A stretch of 54,643 nt of DNA, from positions 12,239 to 66,881 of the forward strand of contig KB900442.1 in assembly GCA_000378865.1 (NCBI GenBank), written 5' to 3'. A model generated the notes under the pieces. The model did no database searches, was not told the DNA's origin, and saw only the letters and a list, made by a program, of their open reading frames with translations. Made by a program: the position numbers and the translations under genes. Shown one piece after another: positions 52,187 to 54,643 of the stretch (within the stretch, counting starts at the first letter, position 1; each line of letters begins with the position of its first letter). The stretch comes from an actinobacterium SCGC AAA278-I18 (GTDB lineage: Bacteria; Actinomycetota; Actinomycetes; Nanopelagicales; Nanopelagicaceae).

Positions 52187-53286
52187 AACTAAAAGAGATT
52201 GAACTTCGCATAATTCATTTGCCACTAATTAGGCCATTTAGGACCTCGTTCGGAACTCAAACCTCTCGCGAGGTTTTAATGGTTAAGGTTACAAACGAGA
52301 ATGGCACCTCTGGTTGGGCAGAGTGTGTTGCAATGTCTGAGCCGCTTTATTCACCCGAGTATGTATCCGGCTGCTTTGATTTAATGAAGAGATTTTTAAT
52401 ACCAGCACTTAAAAGTAAGCAGGACATAGCCGCTGAAGATTTGCCAACTATCTTAAAACCATTTCTAGGTGGACAGATGGCAAAAGCTGCACTTGAAACT
52501 GCAATTTTAGATGCACAACTTCGTGATCAAAAAATGTCACTTGCTGCATACCTTGGCGCTTCAAAAAGTAAGGTTGAGTGTGGTGTTTCAGTTGGTATTG
52601 CAAATAATTTAGAGGCATTAGGTGAAGAGGTTAAATCATATGTTGACGCTGGATACCGCCGGATAAAACTAAAGATTGAACCTGGGTGGGATATTGATGC
52701 GGTTAAATACATTAGAAATTTATATCCAGATGTTCCACTACAAGTTGATGCTAACCAAGCTTATTCAAGAGCTGACGGAAAACACCTAGCAAAGTTAGAT
52801 GAGTTTAATTTATTGCTAATTGAGCAGCCACTAGATGAACATGACATTTTAGGACACGCACTCCTATCTAAAGAAGTAAAGACTCCTATCTGTCTTGATG
52901 AATCAATTATTTCTTTGCAAGCTGCAGAGGATGCTTTAGCTCTAAAGGCAACCACAATTATCAATATCAAACCAGGCAGAGTTGGTGGATATATTGAATC
53001 GGTAAAGATTCACGATCTTTGCCTTAAAAATAAGATTCCAGTTTGGTGTGGTGGAATGCTTGAGACTGGAATTGGTAGAGCTGCAAATCTTGCCTTAGCA
53101 GCACTTCCTGGATTTACATTACCTGGTGACACATCAGCATCTGCTCGCTACTTTAAGCAAGACATAACAACACCATTTGTAATGGAAGATGGTTACTTAA
53201 ATGTGCCAAATACTCCTGGTATTGGAGTTGAACCAGATATGGATTTTCTAGGAGAGATGACTACCCATAAAGAGATTTTTAAATAA
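52183..53286 (+). CDS. Enolase-superfamily OSBS / N-succinylamino acid racemase-like enzyme
   Basis: A 367-residue enzyme of the MenC/NSAR group. Catalytic KxK Lys162/Lys164 (RRIKLKIEPGW), metal ligands Asp189 (QVDANQAYS), Glu214 (LIEQP) and Asp239 (CLDES), and Lys263 (NIKPGRVGG). These numbers are almost the same as in the Amycolatopsis NSAR. OSBS (menaquinone) and NSAR activities coexist in this family and cannot be separated by sequence. The GNAT partner favours a racemase role on N-succinylamino acids. ATG 52183 overlaps the GNAT stop. Confidence 0.87.
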   Translation: MKLKEIELRIIHLPLIRPFRTSFGTQTSREVLMVKVTNENGTSGWAECVAMSEPLYSPEYVSGCFDLMKRFLIPALKSKQDIAAEDLPTILKPFLGGQMAKAALETAILDAQLRDQKMSLAAYLGASKSKVECGVSVGIANNLEALGEEVKSYVDAGYRRIKLKIEPGWDIDAVKYIRNLYPDVPLQVDANQAYSRADGKHLAKLDEFNLLLIEQPLDEHDILGHALLSKEVKTPICLDESIISLQAAEDALALKATTIINIKPGRVGGYIESVKIHDLCLKNKIPVWCGGMLETGIGRAANLALAALPGFTLPGDTSASARYFKQDITTPFVMEDGYLNVPNTPGIGVEPDMDFLGEMTTHKEIFK

Positions 53287-54510
53287 TTGAGTCTAAATAA
53301 TGTAGATAAGTTGCCACGCAAGGCAAGGATTATGTTAGTCGGTATTGCCTTATCTGCATTAGGAAATGGTTTAGTACTTCCCTACACATTTATTTACTTC
53401 CATAATGTGCGGGGCTTTCCAACTGCAGTTGCTGGACTTATCGCAAGTTATGGAGCACTGGCTTCCCTTGCGATATCTCCACTGGTTGGAAGTTTGATTG
53501 ATAAGTGGGGTCCTAAGCCAGTACTGCTTGCATCTTTAATTGTTAGTTCAATTGGCTACTGTGGCTTAAGTTTAGTAAAGACAATTCCAATGGCTTTTTT
53601 TGTAACAACTATTTGTGCAATTGGTCAATCTGCAATGTGGCCAAGCCAGAACGCGATCTCAACCGAGTTAACACCTGAACCACTGCGTGAGCGAATCTAT
53701 GGAGCTCAATTTGCAATGTTAAATCTTGGGATTGGGATTGGCGGCCTAGTTTCATCCCTTGTGGTCACATTAGATAACGCCAGAACCTTTGAACTTTTAT
53801 TTATTGGCGATGGTCTTTCATACTTAGTTTATTTAGTTACCGTACTTACTCTGGGTGATGTTGGCAGAAGAACCCATAGTGAACGCATAGCAAATGCAAA
53901 GTTAGAGGGTGGCTGGAAAGATGTGTTGGCTGATAAGACCTTTGTTAAGTTCTGGATTGTTGCAATGCTTGCTGTCTTATTTAGTTATAGCCAACTTGAG
54001 GTTGGCTTTACGGCATTTTCAACCTCAGTCGCTGGATTACAACCTAGGGATTTAGCTTGGGCTTATGCGGTTAATACATTTGCAATTGCTGCCTTTCAGC
54101 TTTATATAAATAAGAAGTTAATATTAACAAAGCGCAAAACCGGTATCTCAATCGCCGTATTAATCTGGGCAGTTGCTTGGATTTGTTTGGCAGCAAGTGG
54201 TGTATTTAAATCAAATGCTCTAATCCTTGTTATTGGTTGCCAATTTATATTTGCGTTTGGCGAAATGATTTGGTCACCAATCCTGCCGTCAATTGTTAAT
54301 CAATTAGCACCAGAACACCTGCGGGGAAGATATAACGCAGCGGGCACAAATGCTTGGCAAATTTCATTAATAATTGGTCCAACTCTTGCCGGCATATTAT
54401 TAGGAGTTGGTGCTCATTGGCTCTGGCTTACTGGACTTATTACTGGATTATTGATTTTAAGTGTTATTGCTAGCAAATTAAAGCTACCTGATAGGCCAAT
54501 TACAAAATAA
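53287..54510 (+). CDS. MFS transporter of the GNAT/racemase cassette
   Basis: A 407-residue polytopic protein of about 12 helices with LIDKWGPKPVLLA near the helix 2-3 loop and NQLAPEHLRGRYNAAGTNAW between helices. The TTG start lies immediately after the racemase stop, which implies one operon. It could move amino acids, their acyl derivatives or related drugs; no substrate can be read. No desuccinylase is seen in the window. Confidence 0.82.
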   Translation: MSLNNVDKLPRKARIMLVGIALSALGNGLVLPYTFIYFHNVRGFPTAVAGLIASYGALASLAISPLVGSLIDKWGPKPVLLASLIVSSIGYCGLSLVKTIPMAFFVTTICAIGQSAMWPSQNAISTELTPEPLRERIYGAQFAMLNLGIGIGGLVSSLVVTLDNARTFELLFIGDGLSYLVYLVTVLTLGDVGRRTHSERIANAKLEGGWKDVLADKTFVKFWIVAMLAVLFSYSQLEVGFTAFSTSVAGLQPRDLAWAYAVNTFAIAAFQLYINKKLILTKRKTGISIAVLIWAVAWICLAASGVFKSNALILVIGCQFIFAFGEMIWSPILPSIVNQLAPEHLRGRYNAAGTNAWQISLIIGPTLAGILLGVGAHWLWLTGLITGLLILSVIASKLKLPDRPITK

Positions 54511-54514
54511 GGAT

Positions 54515-54520
54515 TAGAAT
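54515..54520 (+). promoter_or_regulatory. Leaderless -10 of a gene cut by the window end (TAGAAT)
   Basis: TAGAAT ends 6 nt before ATG 54527, the usual leaderless spacing here. Confidence 0.35.
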
Positions 54521-54526
54521 CACGAC

Positions 54527-54592
54527 ATGAACCAGCTTAATAATTTTAATCAAAAGAAAAACCTGAATTATCTGGAATGGGCACTACCTTAA
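54527..54592 (+). CDS. Broken gene start joined to a pstP fragment
   Basis: ATG 54527 opens MNQLNNFN and then runs at 54549 into the inverted pstP copy, stopping at 54590-54592. It probably represents the real start of the next gene, cut by a chimeric junction, and not a true 21-residue protein. Confidence 0.3.
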   Translation: MNQLNNFNQKKNLNYLEWALP

Positions 54593-54643
54593 CTGCGCTA
54601 TGTATTTTAGATAAAAGTGTTGAATTACTTCATATCGGTGACT
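54549..54643. repeat. Arm 2 of the 95 bp inverted repeat (window end)
   Basis: All 95 bases equal the reverse complement of 39475-39569 in pstP. The copy runs up to the last base, so its true extent is unknown. Confidence 0.97.

Overview
The window is a chromosomal segment around the replication origin of a low-GC actinobacterium with a streamlined genome. It most resembles the freshwater acI / Nanopelagicales lineage. That placement is an inference from actinobacterial gene order, AT-rich codon use, very short or negative intergenic distances and many likely leaderless genes; no database comparison was possible.

Layout. Positions 1-6420 (minus strand) hold gyrB (cut by the window edge), dciA, recF, dnaN and dnaA. 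DnaA boxes lie on both sides of dnaA. From 6716 the plus strand carries rpmH, an in-frame rnpA-yidD fusion, yidC, khpB (jag), rsmG, parA and parB, with two parS-like sites inside the rsmG and parA coding starts. On the minus strand, 11352-18421 holds an aminotransferase, a cwlM-like pseudo-amidase, trxA, trxB, murJ, a membrane-anchored protein and a NUDIX hydrolase. Then come the CCA-adding enzyme and an MFS transporter, followed by DUF5318, ponA, a GT87 glycosyltransferase, rpsF-ssb-rpsR-rplI, a clear terminator, and dnaB with its own DnaA-box cluster. This order closely follows the mycobacterial oriC neighbourhood.

From 28232 to 43520 there are carbonic anhydrase, an EamA transporter, acyl-CoA dehydrogenase, dcd, a PhoPR-like two-component system, a large Fe-S oxidoreductase (DnaA boxes over its promoter), crgA, pabA/trpG, pknB, pstP, a glycerophosphodiesterase, pheA, serS and a HAD phosphatase. 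From 43569 to 50489 there are three tRNA genes (two Ser, one Arg), a succinate dehydrogenase operon ending in an unlisted 51-residue zinc-ribbon gene, pepP and fprA. The segment 50498-54510 looks accessory: a glycosyltransferase-like orphan beside tRNA-Arg, then a GNAT / N-succinylamino-acid-racemase-like / MFS cassette preceded by a 9-residue leaderless leader ORF.

Themes. At least a dozen genes have a TANNNT hexamer 6-8 nt before the start codon and no Shine-Dalgarno sequence. This suggests widespread leaderless transcription and helps choose starts. All six directly abutting convergent gene pairs meet with at most 2 bp between them or overlap. DnaA boxes recur at four loci. A PknB / PstP / CwlM-like set points to phosphorylation control of wall synthesis. 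The last 95 bp are an exact inverted copy of part of pstP, probably a chimeric or assembly end.
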